From positions 79,750 through 143,749 of the forward strand of contig DASCMH010000052.1 in NCBI GenBank assembly GCA_036010905.1: a DNA stretch of 64,000 bases, given 5' to 3'. Positions 53,418-61,505 of the stretch are shown here, in pieces. The notes under the pieces are model-generated. The model searched no databases and had not been told where the DNA came from. It saw only the letters and a program-made list of their open reading frames with translations. This DNA comes from SMWD01 sp002729875. Its GTDB lineage: Bacteria > Pseudomonadota > Gammaproteobacteria > Steroidobacterales > GCA-2729495. How positions within the stretch are numbered: the stretch's first letter is position 1; each line of letters begins with the position of its first letter. Made by a program: the position numbers and the translations under genes.

Positions 53418-53603
53418 TTTTATTATCAGGAATTGGTAAAATTATTTTTCTTTCGGGAATTCTACAACGAAATCAAGTACAGAGCAGTTGATCGTCACAC
53501 CATCCGCTCAACCAACCCGCACGGCGGATTTCAAACAAACTCAGGATATGGCTGCTATTATTCAGTATTACTATCAAACTAATGGCTTTCCCAAGGAGCA
53601 CAC

Positions 53604-54167
53604 ATGATGCGTCTGGCAATAATACTTTTGTTTAGCCTGCTCACCCCGGGAGTCGCGTCAGCAGATTATGACGACAGCCTGTCGGCCGACATTCAGGCAT
53701 TCCTCGATATCTACGCTGAAGCATACAACCGGCAGGATTACGACACCTTGCTCAGCATGTGGGATCAGGACTATCCACATCCGATTTATATGGCAGAAGA
53801 AATCGATCCGCCGATGCATGGCTGGCAGCGGATCAGGGCCTATTTCAATCCAAAACCGGGCTTTACGGTGCTCGACGGAATTCGCAACGAATACTCAGAG
53901 GTGCGCGCAAACTACCTCACCGACGACCTGGCTATAGCAACTTACAGGTTACGCTTTGATATCAAGGTCAAACGTCAGAAAGCCTTATCCAGCTGGGACC
54001 GGGTCATGGCTGTTTTTCGCCGGGAAAATGGCCAATGGAAACTGATGGCCTATACAGAAGCGCCGATGTCACCTCTGACCATGGTGCGCAAGATGCTGCA
54101 GGAACAGGTACCGGATGACTTCTCTGATTACATTAAAGTACAAAAAGAAGCGGCTACCCCTAAATAA
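53604..54167 (+). CDS. Secreted NTF2-like protein (paralogue of 3184-3693)
   Basis: An 187-residue NTF2-like protein with a Sec signal (MMRLAIILLFSLLTPGVASA). The mature part aligns with the cytoplasmic paralogue at 3184-3693: IYAEAYNRQDYDTLLSMWDQDYPHPIYMAE matches the other's HDYEVIWNSQELARLKELWDEDDPDPFYLAE, and RVMAVFRRENGQWKLMAYTEAPMSP matches RVMAVFRKKPEGWRFCAYAEGPMSP. AAGGAG lies five bases before the ATG. The family binds small hydrophobic ligands or acts as dehydratase/isomerase; the function here is unknown. Confidence 0.78.
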   Translation: MMRLAIILLFSLLTPGVASADYDDSLSADIQAFLDIYAEAYNRQDYDTLLSMWDQDYPHPIYMAEEIDPPMHGWQRIRAYFNPKPGFTVLDGIRNEYSEVRANYLTDDLAIATYRLRFDIKVKRQKALSSWDRVMAVFRRENGQWKLMAYTEAPMSPLTMVRKMLQEQVPDDFSDYIKVQKEAATPK

Positions 54168-54242
54168 ACGTCATCGGTATAAATTCCGCTACCCCTCGGC
54201 GCACTCAATGCCGACACCATCAATGATGTCGGCTGAACCCCT

Positions 54243-56462
54243 TTATCGAGTCCGATTACGGCGAGATGATCCCCTGCCTCTACCCGCACCAGTTTCACGC
54301 GGCGGCAGCCCGGTGTGCTGGGTCAGCGTTTTTCGCCGTTGATGGTCGCCGGCTGAATTCTTCCGTCGTGGTGAACGATAATCACCATCCTCATCGGGCT
54401 GATGAGCCGGCACCAGTTGCCCTGACCCGTCACCAATCAGGTCGGCACGACCCATTTTCCTGAGTGCCGTTCGCAGCAGAGGCCAGTTATGCGGATCGTG
54501 ATAACGCAAAAAAGCCTTATGCAGCTTGCGCTGCTCCGGATCTTTCGCTAATTCAACGGTAGCGCTCTTATAAGTAACCTTGCGCAGCGGATTCTTCGCC
54601 GAGTAATACATTGCAGTTGCACTGGCCAGCGGTGACGGATAAAAAGCCTGTACCTGGTCGGCACGATAACCATTCGCCTTGATCCATAAGGCAAGATTCA
54701 GCATATCTTCATCAGTCGTACCCGGATGCGCAGCGATAAAATACGGGATCAGGTATTGTTCCTTACCCGCTTCGGCCGAAAACTTGTCAAAAAGATTTTT
54801 AAATTTAACGTAGCCACCGATACCGGGCTTCATCATCTTTTCGAGCGGGCCTTGTTCGGTATGTTCCGGCGCGATCTTCAGATAGCCGCCAACATGATGC
54901 GTGACAAGCTCGCGGACGTACTCGGAATCCTCGACTGCCAGGTCATAACGCAGGCCGGATGCAATCAACACCCTCTTGATACCCTTGACCTGACGCGCAT
55001 CACGGTAGAGCTTTGTCAACGCCGAATGATCGCTGCGCAGGTTCTGGCAAATCCCGGGATAAATACAGCTTGGCTTGCGACATGCCGCTTCTATCTCGCG
55101 GCTTTTGCATGCAATCCGGTACATGTTTGCAGTCGGGCCGCCCAGATCCGATATCGCCCCGGTAAAACCCGGCACCTTGTCGCGAATTACCTCGATCTCA
55201 TCAAGTATTGATCCCGCCGACCGGCTCTGAATGATCCGCCCCTCATGTTCGGTAATCGAACAAAATGTACAGCCGCCAAAGCAACCGCGCATGATGTTGA
55301 TGGAAAAGCGAATCATCTCATAGGCCGGAATCTTGTTACCCCCATACACCGGGTGCGGCACCCGGGCAAAAGGCATCCCGAATACGTAATCCATCTCCTC
55401 GGTAGTCAGCGGGATCGGTGGCGGATTCAACCACAAATCGACCTCGGCATGCTTTTGCACGAGTGCACGTGCATTGCCCGGGTTGGTCTCGAGATGCAAA
55501 ACACGGTTTGCATGAGCATAGAGAACCGGGTCCGCGCGGACTTTCTCAAATGACGGCAGGCGAATGACACTTTTTTGCCGGTCCAATGGTTCTTGCTTAC
55601 GTGGACGTTTGACGGGATTGCCGTTCTGATCGTACTCAACACCATGCAGCGCCGCATTCCGGCGCTGCTGTTCATCAGCCGTCATGTCGCGACTATTGAT
55701 ATACGGATTGACGATCGCGTCCACTTTTCCGGGTCGATCGATTCTGGTTGAATCTATTTCCGTCCAGCCGGAAGGCGTATCGCGGCGAATGAATGCACTA
55801 CCCCGCACATCGGTAATATCCTCGAGTTGCTCGCCACGACTAAGCCGGTGCGCAATCTCGACAATCGCCCGATCCGCGTTGCCATATAACAATATATCTG
55901 CTGTCGCATCGATCAGGATCGAGCGCCGCACACTGTCCTGCCAGTAATCGTAATGTGCAATACGCCGCAGTGAAGCCTCGATACCACCGAGTATCACCGG
56001 CACATCCGCAAAAGCTTCCTTGCAGCGCTGCGCGTAAACCAGAGAACAGCGATCCGGACGTTGCCCGCCGATACCACCGGGAGTATAAGCATCATCCGAA
56101 CGCAACTTTCGATCCGCCGTATAGCGGTTAATCATCGAGTCCATGTTGCCTGCCGCCACACCGAAAAAAAGATTCGGCCGGCCAAGCGCCTCAAATGCCG
56201 CCTTTGATTGCCAATCCGGTTGCGCAACGATGCCGACACGAAACCCCTGCGCCTCCAGCAGGCGACCAATAATGGCCATCCCGAACGAGGGATGATCAAC
56301 ATAGGCATCACCGGTCACGATGATGACATCACATGAATCCCAACCGAGATCATCCATCCCGGCGCGATCCATCGGCAGGAATGGGGCCGTACCAAAACAC
56401 TCCGCCCAGTATTTCGGATACCGGTACAACGGGAAAATAGTGTCAGACCAATGATGTCCCAT
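54243..56462 (-). CDS. ygiQ: YgiQ-family radical SAM protein
   Basis: A 739-residue radical SAM protein recognised as YgiQ: N-terminal FWDSCDVIIVTGDAYVDHPSFGMAIIGRLLEAQG-type B12-binding-like domain (here DVIIVTGDAYVDHPSFG), then the SAM cluster CxxxCxxC in RGCFGGCTFCSI, and the long UPF0313 C-terminal region ending in an Arg-rich tail. The family is widespread but its substrate is not established. It is convergent with the NTF2-like gene. No strong ribosome-binding site precedes the ATG. Confidence 0.9.
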   Translation of the reverse strand: MGHHWSDTIFPLYRYPKYWAECFGTAPFLPMDRAGMDDLGWDSCDVIIVTGDAYVDHPSFGMAIIGRLLEAQGFRVGIVAQPDWQSKAAFEALGRPNLFFGVAAGNMDSMINRYTADRKLRSDDAYTPGGIGGQRPDRCSLVYAQRCKEAFADVPVILGGIEASLRRIAHYDYWQDSVRRSILIDATADILLYGNADRAIVEIAHRLSRGEQLEDITDVRGSAFIRRDTPSGWTEIDSTRIDRPGKVDAIVNPYINSRDMTADEQQRRNAALHGVEYDQNGNPVKRPRKQEPLDRQKSVIRLPSFEKVRADPVLYAHANRVLHLETNPGNARALVQKHAEVDLWLNPPPIPLTTEEMDYVFGMPFARVPHPVYGGNKIPAYEMIRFSINIMRGCFGGCTFCSITEHEGRIIQSRSAGSILDEIEVIRDKVPGFTGAISDLGGPTANMYRIACKSREIEAACRKPSCIYPGICQNLRSDHSALTKLYRDARQVKGIKRVLIASGLRYDLAVEDSEYVRELVTHHVGGYLKIAPEHTEQGPLEKMMKPGIGGYVKFKNLFDKFSAEAGKEQYLIPYFIAAHPGTTDEDMLNLALWIKANGYRADQVQAFYPSPLASATAMYYSAKNPLRKVTYKSATVELAKDPEQRKLHKAFLRYHDPHNWPLLRTALRKMGRADLIGDGSGQLVPAHQPDEDGDYRSPRRKNSAGDHQRRKTLTQHTGLPPRETGAGRGRGSSRRNRTR

Positions 56463-56554
56463 TAGCTTAAGCCGCTTACGAGCAGGCGTCTTTTGAGCAA
56501 TATTTTGTCACGATTCATGAGGTTTCCCTGATCGGCATTATGTGTCCGGCTACC

Positions 56555-56596
56555 CTTCCGAAACGCCGCAGGAGCGGCTTTAAGGTTTCGGAAAGG
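56555..56596. other. Two-tier inverted repeat between ygiQ and a flavoprotein gene
   Basis: An outer stem TTCCGAAAC (56556-56564) pairs with GTTTCGGAA (56585-56593), and an inner stem GCCGC (56565-56569)/GCGGC (56574-56578) closes on a four-base loop; six bases (TTTAAG) bulge between. There is no T-run on either strand. It lies 90 bases upstream of the ygiQ start. It could be a leader structure, a small repetitive element or a weak terminator for the gene at 56711. Confidence 0.35.
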
Positions 56597-56710
56597 TCAT
56601 TGGCGGAAAAATCCGGTCAGGGAAAGGCCAATCCCCAGCAGCGAATAAAAGCAGTATCTAACACCACTTCACAACGAATCGATTACAGGAAACAAAAACA
56701 GCCGTCAGCG

Positions 56711-57265
56711 TCAGACATTACCACCCGGCACTACCTTCGCCTCGTCCTCACCCTTACGCCAGATCTGCCGTGGTGCATAACCATGTTTACGAATCAGATG
56801 CTCGGTATAAACAATGCGCTCGGGATCGAGACGCATGAGCTGACCCTGAGGTGGTTCAGTCAGTTCACGACCCAGTTCATACGACGACGCCGGCCACTTG
56901 AAGACCTTCATGCCGTGCTCCCATTCCGGTGTCCCGACATCAAGCAGTACCGCCGTACCAAAAAACTGCGCCCCCATAACACAGGCCCAGCCAGCCATCG
57001 AATTGGCTATCGCGAAAGACACACGCGGGTCACGTTGCATGGCCTTGAGCTTGGGACTATTGGGTTGTGGAAAAATATACAGCTGAAGCCCGTCACAATA
57101 AAACTCAACCGGGCTGACGATCGGTGCGCCACTTTTTGAGACGGTACCAAGATAACCGATATTGGTAAGCGTCAATACGCGTTCGATTCGGTCTTCCAGC
57201 ATATCTTTAGGCATAACCTTGGTCGGCCATGGTTCCTGTTCCAGCCATTTGTGCGCAACACTCAT
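56711..57265 (-). CDS. Pyridoxamine-oxidase-like split-barrel flavoprotein
   Basis: A 184-residue protein of the FMN/F420-binding split-barrel superfamily: IGYLGTVSKSGAPIVSPVEFYCDGLQLYIFP and LKAMQRDPRVSFAIAN are the conserved strand and turn. It is not a true PdxH, which is at 19884. Relatives act as F420- or FMN-dependent reductases, or heme-degrading or detoxifying proteins. GGAG lies seven bases before the ATG. It stands alone; the next gene is divergent. Confidence 0.8.
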   Translation of the reverse strand: MSVAHKWLEQEPWPTKVMPKDMLEDRIERVLTLTNIGYLGTVSKSGAPIVSPVEFYCDGLQLYIFPQPNSPKLKAMQRDPRVSFAIANSMAGWACVMGAQFFGTAVLLDVGTPEWEHGMKVFKWPASSYELGRELTEPPQGQLMRLDPERIVYTEHLIRKHGYAPRQIWRKGEDEAKVVPGGNV

Positions 57266-57596
57266 TACATGTCTCCACTGTTATCGTTGTTGGTTTGTAT
57301 ATTTTAGGACAACCGGCTCTTCCGGATATCAGCCAGATTATACTGTTATCACCCTTATACGCAGCAAGTTTACCGGCCCAGGCACAGCTATTCAGCACCA
57401 CCGGTAAAAAAACAGCGCGGCAAAAAACACGGGGTAGAAACTCTGTGCATACCATTACCAGCCAGATTTGCATACTACCGATCCCGCAGACGATAGGCGA
57501 AACCCGCATCATCAGGATACTTTGACGATGCCCGGATGCTGACCTATGGTTAGCATATCCGCCGGATTTACCCGGCACTCATACGGAATCGAAGCC

Positions 57597-58574
57597 ATGC
57601 ACGAACAACTCCCTTCACCTTGCGGTCGACTGGCAGCAACCACAATATTACCAATACTGCTGAGTATCCTGTTCATCACGGCCTGTCAGCCACAGGAGGA
57701 AACAGGAGCGTCAGGGAACGCTGACGGCGCAGAGATTACCGCAGCACGGTTAGCGAATGTAAATGCCGCAGTGCCACCCGCTCCGGGCGCTGAAAGCATA
57801 CAGGCTTTTCGCCGCATCCATTGTTCTCTGCAAGATGGTCAGCCGGCAGTCTACGGCTGGACTGGCCGCGCCTACAGCCGCAGCCCCGGAGAACCGGACC
57901 GACTGCTGTTTCGTGTCGATGGCATGAATATCCGTCAGTGCGGCACGGTTGACGATCCCGACAAAGGCACTGGCTTGCGCATGGTCAGCAAGGAGATTCT
58001 GCTCTACCGCGACCCGGAAACCGGTGCAGTGCTTGATCAATGGGAAAATCCGTGGACCGGTGAAAGCGTCAGGGTACTCCATGTTGCAAACGACCCGGTT
58101 AACCAGCCACCGATGTTCGCGATCGGCCGTGACGGCAAGCCGTTTTCGCTGCCGATTATTGTCAGTGGCGACCAATGGTGGCTGACCTCAACCATACCGC
58201 TGTTCTATGATGATCCCCTCGGCGGCGATTACCAGCACTATGTGGGCGGCAAATATCATGCAACCGAGATGTTCAATTTCATGGGCAATGCAACCGATCT
58301 GGCACCTGACGCGGGTGACACGACAGAGATCCGCGTCGGCTGGGTCAGAATCGCCGACTGGCTGCCGTGGATGAAAATGGGCGGCCGCCCCGGTGAAGTG
58401 TATTTCCATACCGCCGGGCGCAAGCTTGAAAGTTATGAGCAGCTACCTGACATCATGAAAAATGAAATTGCAACTCATTACCCCGGCTATGAGACACCAC
58501 CGCCACTCGATGACCAGCGACCGAATGAGACCAGCTGGACATACTTCAAGAAGGTCATTGGTAACGAGAAATAA
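57597..58574 (+). CDS. DUF1838 lipoprotein (paralogue of 28433-29425)
   Basis: Lipoprotein of 325 residues: after a short N-terminus comes ILPILLSILFITAC, lipobox ITAC. The DUF1838 core is present: GWTGRAYSRSPGEPDRLLFRVDGMNIR, WENPWTGESVRVLHVAND, VRIADWLPWMKMGGRPGEVYFH. The blocks align with the Tat-exported paralogue (TWKNPLTKETVKVV, RITPWLPWMLMGQTPGHIVYQ). A longer frame from 57546 is possible; 57597 places the signal correctly. The 3' end is duplicated as a fragment at 60367-60414. Confidence 0.78.
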   Translation: MHEQLPSPCGRLAATTILPILLSILFITACQPQEETGASGNADGAEITAARLANVNAAVPPAPGAESIQAFRRIHCSLQDGQPAVYGWTGRAYSRSPGEPDRLLFRVDGMNIRQCGTVDDPDKGTGLRMVSKEILLYRDPETGAVLDQWENPWTGESVRVLHVANDPVNQPPMFAIGRDGKPFSLPIIVSGDQWWLTSTIPLFYDDPLGGDYQHYVGGKYHATEMFNFMGNATDLAPDAGDTTEIRVGWVRIADWLPWMKMGGRPGEVYFHTAGRKLESYEQLPDIMKNEIATHYPGYETPPPLDDQRPNETSWTYFKKVIGNEK

Positions 58575-58575
58575 C
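58528..58575 (+). repeat. Direct repeat, left copy (3' end of DUF1838 gene)
   Basis: A 48-base segment covering the last codons of the DUF1838 lipoprotein gene matches 60367-60414 at 41 of 48 positions. The right copy is a gene remnant. The pair brackets 1.8 kb with a PEP-CTERM-like gene and a methyltransferase gene. Confidence 0.75.
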
Positions 58576-58715
58576 GCCGGCCGGTTGCAACTTACCGTAA
58601 AAGCGGCGCTGACTGCATTAAACCATCGATAATTTTCACCGATTGCGCGTTTGGAATTTCCTATCCCTGCCTCACCGGACCCGGTGGGTTGTGTCGCACT
58701 CTGAACCAGGTGCGT

Positions 58716-59297
58716 TTATGCAGATTTACGCCGCATCCACCCGAGCAACCCAAGCGCTGAACCGAATAGCCAGACGGTGGCAGGAATGGGGACGATATCA
58801 CCGTCTCGTACGGCAATTGCATGATAAAGGGAGGAATTGTTGAAATGGCTTTGGTAGCCGTTGTCAAAACTGAAGTTCCAGGCAGTAGTAGCAGGAGCAG
58901 ATAGCCATTTCGTACCAAGCCAGTAGACATAGGACTGAAGATTCACAAAAGGGCCAGCGTTGCTGAAAGGTATTCCGTCCGCATTACCCAGTGTCCCGTA
59001 GAACAGGCTTCCTATCTCACTTCCTGTACACAGATAGCCCGCGCAAGGACCGCTGCCGTCGCCGTTCAGGGCGGTGGGCAAACGCCAATCATCATAAGCG
59101 ATGCCATTGTGCACCAGGCTTAAACCGTCCGCCCAGGCCATTTGGTTATCCCAGCTATCCAGCCCGTTGATATTCGCATCCTGGGTCCAGGTGACATCGA
59201 GCACGGTGTCATAGATAAAACCGTCACCGCGATCAAGCAATGCTGCATCGACCGATGCGAATAAGAAAAAAATCAATACTCCCGATAGGTGTTTCAT
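58716..59297 (-). CDS. DUF1566-type protein with PEP-CTERM-like anchor
   Basis: A 193-residue exported protein: signal MKHLSGVLIFFLFASVDA, then a DUF1566/Lcl-type region (YDTVLDVTWTQDANINGLDSWDNQMAWADGL, DDWRLPTALNG, WLGTKW). The C-terminus reads VPIPATVWLFGSALGLLGWMRRKSA, a VPxPA..WL-type PEP-CTERM sorting signal: motif, hydrophobic helix, basic end. Such proteins are processed by an exosortase and linked to surface polysaccharide. No exosortase is in the window. It lies within a 1.8-kb segment bracketed by direct repeats. Confidence 0.78.
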   Translation of the reverse strand: MKHLSGVLIFFLFASVDAALLDRGDGFIYDTVLDVTWTQDANINGLDSWDNQMAWADGLSLVHNGIAYDDWRLPTALNGDGSGPCAGYLCTGSEIGSLFYGTLGNADGIPFSNAGPFVNLQSYVYWLGTKWLSAPATTAWNFSFDNGYQSHFNNSSLYHAIAVRDGDIVPIPATVWLFGSALGLLGWMRRKSA

Positions 59298-59489
59298 TAG
59301 ATTCCCGCCGTTTTATTTGCCCTGCTCATGACAGATACACGAGCCCCATAGAGAGCTGTTATCGTTAATTATTAGCGACCGTGCGAGGATTGCGTCATCG
59401 GTGGTCACCGACTGTATTTATACGCCGGGACCCGGGCATTGACAAGCCGCTGGATTATGTTAAGCCGGTCTTAACAATGCCGAACTGTG

Positions 59490-60188
59490 TCACTTCCCTT
59501 TCTCGATGAGCAATAAATGCTGAGTATTAATCTTTTCACCCTTTAATCTTGTCACAGAAAGTCCACGCTTCAAGCAAACACGCTGCACCCAGCTAAAGTT
59601 GTGCCTGACAGTTCCGGCAATATTGGACTTGTGTGATCCGCCAACCCATTCATCTTTCTTGTAGTCCCTGTGAAATAAATCAGGAAATTTAATGGTGGTT
59701 AAGAATCGCGCCTTATCATTAGTATGCCGCACAAAGCCATCCAGCATTTTCTCGACATCTTTCTTCCCCGCATGAGTCCAGATTGACTGTGCAAAAAAAT
59801 AATCGAATTTCGTATTGAAAACCGAGAAATCATATTGATCATTGTGATCGAAACGTGGTTGTTTTTGCTCCAGCAGGCTTGGCTCCAGAATATGGGCCTG
59901 CCCCTTTGTGAACATATCTACATTCGGCTCGATGCCGTGATATCCACCCGAATCGAGGAAATGCATTGCCCAATATCCACCACAAAATGCGCCACAACCA
60001 ATATCAAGAAACTTATCCCATGGATTAAGTCCATTTCTTATCAGCGCTTCCAGTTGTGTCCGACCTGTTTTCTCAAAGCGATAAACTCCGCAACCGACTT
60101 TGTCGGAAACCGTTGAGAGCAGTTCAGCACGCGCTTGCAAGCTTGCGGCTAAACTCGATGGTGCTTGCACAAAGGCATGGTTTTTCAT
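59490..60188 (-). CDS. SAM-dependent methyltransferase (class I)
   Basis: A 232-residue methyltransferase with motif I FLDIGCGAFCGG and the following acidic GIEPNVDMF, then SVFNTKFDYFFAQSIWTH for motif II. It uses SAM; the acceptor is unknown. I choose the ATG at 60188 (MKNHAFVQAPSS), preceded by AGGAAACAAA; a frame from 60293 lacks such support. It is in the same 1.8-kb segment as the PEP-CTERM-like gene, and could act on surface sugars or lipids. Confidence 0.75.
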   Translation of the reverse strand: MKNHAFVQAPSSLAASLQARAELLSTVSDKVGCGVYRFEKTGRTQLEALIRNGLNPWDKFLDIGCGAFCGGYWAMHFLDSGGYHGIEPNVDMFTKGQAHILEPSLLEQKQPRFDHNDQYDFSVFNTKFDYFFAQSIWTHAGKKDVEKMLDGFVRHTNDKARFLTTIKFPDLFHRDYKKDEWVGGSHKSNIAGTVRHNFSWVQRVCLKRGLSVTRLKGEKINTQHLLLIEKGK

Positions 60189-60323
60189 TTTGTTTCCTGT
60201 TCTGAAGAATGATTCTTCGAGCCGGGTGACATTCAGTCTAATGCTGGTCGCTAACGCCTGCAGCATACTTCGTACGCTCGCAGAAAAAACCATGCTGAGG
60301 AATCACACAATCAACCAAAAGCT

Positions 60324-60358
60324 GCATTAACCAACTTTGAAACTGAACCAGTTAATGC
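60324..60358. repeat. 8-bp inverted repeat near the segment boundary
   Basis: GCATTAAC (60324-60331) pairs with GTTAATGC (60351-60358) across 19 bases. It lies just before the DUF1838 remnant and may mark a rearrangement boundary or a terminator-like hairpin; no T-run follows. Confidence 0.4.
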
Positions 60359-60366
60359 GGCACATC

Positions 60367-60414
60367 AGACCAACCGGACATACTTCAAAAAGGTCATTGG
60401 CGATAAGAAATAAC
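60367..60414 (+). pseudogene. Remnant of the 3' end of a DUF1838 gene
   Basis: This 48-base segment repeats the end of the DUF1838 lipoprotein gene (58528-58575) with 41 of 48 identities, including the TAA stop at 60411-60413. In frame it reads NRTYFKKVIGDKK, against SWTYFKKVIGNEK in the intact gene. No upstream part of a DUF1838 gene is left in front of it. It is the scar of a duplication or of an insertion that split an older copy. Confidence 0.75.
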
Positions 60415-60425
60415 CTGACGGTACG

Positions 60426-61385
60426 TTAAGCAGCTTTCTGATCGATCAGCGCACGCACACTATCCAACTGTCCGGCACTACCGAGTACCTCGTTCTTGTG
60501 CATGATGTATTTTGCGTACTCAGCCATGAAGATTTTGCCCGCTGGCCGCAGGTCAAAGTTCTCAGGAGTATCGATAAAGCTTTCTCGATGCACCCGACAC
60601 CAGACGAGACGACCGTCCGTATCGATATTCACCTTGGTAACACCCATCTTGCTGGCTTTGGAGATCTGCACCTCGTCGACGCCCTTCGCACCGGCCATCT
60701 GACCACCGGCGGCATTAATTCGCTGGACCTCGTCCTGCGGCACCGAACTCGAACCGTGCATGACCATTGGGAAACGCGGCAGCAAGCGCGCTATTTCCTC
60801 AATAACGTCAAAATGCAAACCCTGTGAACCAGTGAACTTGTAAGCTCCATGACTTGTGCCAATCGCGCAGGCCAGGCTGTCACAACCCGATCGACGGACA
60901 AATTCCTCAACCTGTTTCGGGTCGGTCAACTTCGCATCGGCTTCATCGACTGATACATGCTCCTCAACTCCGCCCAGCTTGCCGAGTTCGGCCTCCACAA
61001 CGACTCCCTTTGCGTGTGCCGCGTCAACAACGCGCTTGGTAATCGCAATATTCTCGTCAAACTCCTCGGCACTTGCATCAATCATGACGGAACTGTAAAA
61101 GCCACTGTCGATGCAGTCATAACAGGTCTCTTCATCACCATGATCGAGGTGAACGGCGAAGACGGCCTCTGGAAATACTTCTTCCGCACCACGAATCATC
61201 GCCTCCAGCATGCGTGTGTCCGTGTAACCTCGCGCACCTTTGGACAACTGCAGGATAAACGGCGCCTTGCTATCGACATTACCGCGAAACAGACCCATGA
61301 CCTGCTCCAGGTTGTTGATGTTATATGCACCAACGGCATAGTTGCCGTAAGCGTGCTCAAACAGGAGTTCAGTCGTAACGATCAT
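60426..61385 (-). CDS. fba: Class II fructose-bisphosphate aldolase
   Basis: Zinc-dependent aldolase of 319 residues. Key blocks are VGAYNINNLEQ, the metal and catalytic site FAVHLDHGDEE, VVVEAELGKLGG, ACAIGTSHGAYKF, and MVMHGSSSVP with a metal-binding His. The closing NIDTDGRLVW is normal for the family. It cleaves fructose 1,6-bisphosphate in glycolysis and gluconeogenesis. The ATG at 61385 has AAGGAA upstream; a longer frame to 61457 lacks family similarity. Confidence 0.92.
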   Translation of the reverse strand: MIVTTELLFEHAYGNYAVGAYNINNLEQVMGLFRGNVDSKAPFILQLSKGARGYTDTRMLEAMIRGAEEVFPEAVFAVHLDHGDEETCYDCIDSGFYSSVMIDASAEEFDENIAITKRVVDAAHAKGVVVEAELGKLGGVEEHVSVDEADAKLTDPKQVEEFVRRSGCDSLACAIGTSHGAYKFTGSQGLHFDVIEEIARLLPRFPMVMHGSSSVPQDEVQRINAAGGQMAGAKGVDEVQISKASKMGVTKVNIDTDGRLVWCRVHRESFIDTPENFDLRPAGKIFMAEYAKYIMHKNEVLGSAGQLDSVRALIDQKAA

Positions 61386-61465
61386 GGTGTATTCCTTTGT
61401 ATTTTCGGGCAATCGGATCAGGCGCCTATTTTCCACGACAGCGTGGTATTTTTCCATGTCCGGGG

Positions 61466-61505
61466 AAAAATAAAACTGCCGGAATGGCTGCAGGCCATCC
61501 CCGCA
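61466..61505 (-). terminator. Rho-independent terminator of the UbiD-family gene
   Basis: Read on the minus strand, directly after the stop at 61506: TGC-G-GGGATGGC, loop CTGCA, GCCATTCC-G-GCA, then GTTTTATTTTT. The stem has 11 pairs including one G-U and one G-G mismatch. It separates the UbiD-family gene from the aldolase gene downstream. Confidence 0.7.
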
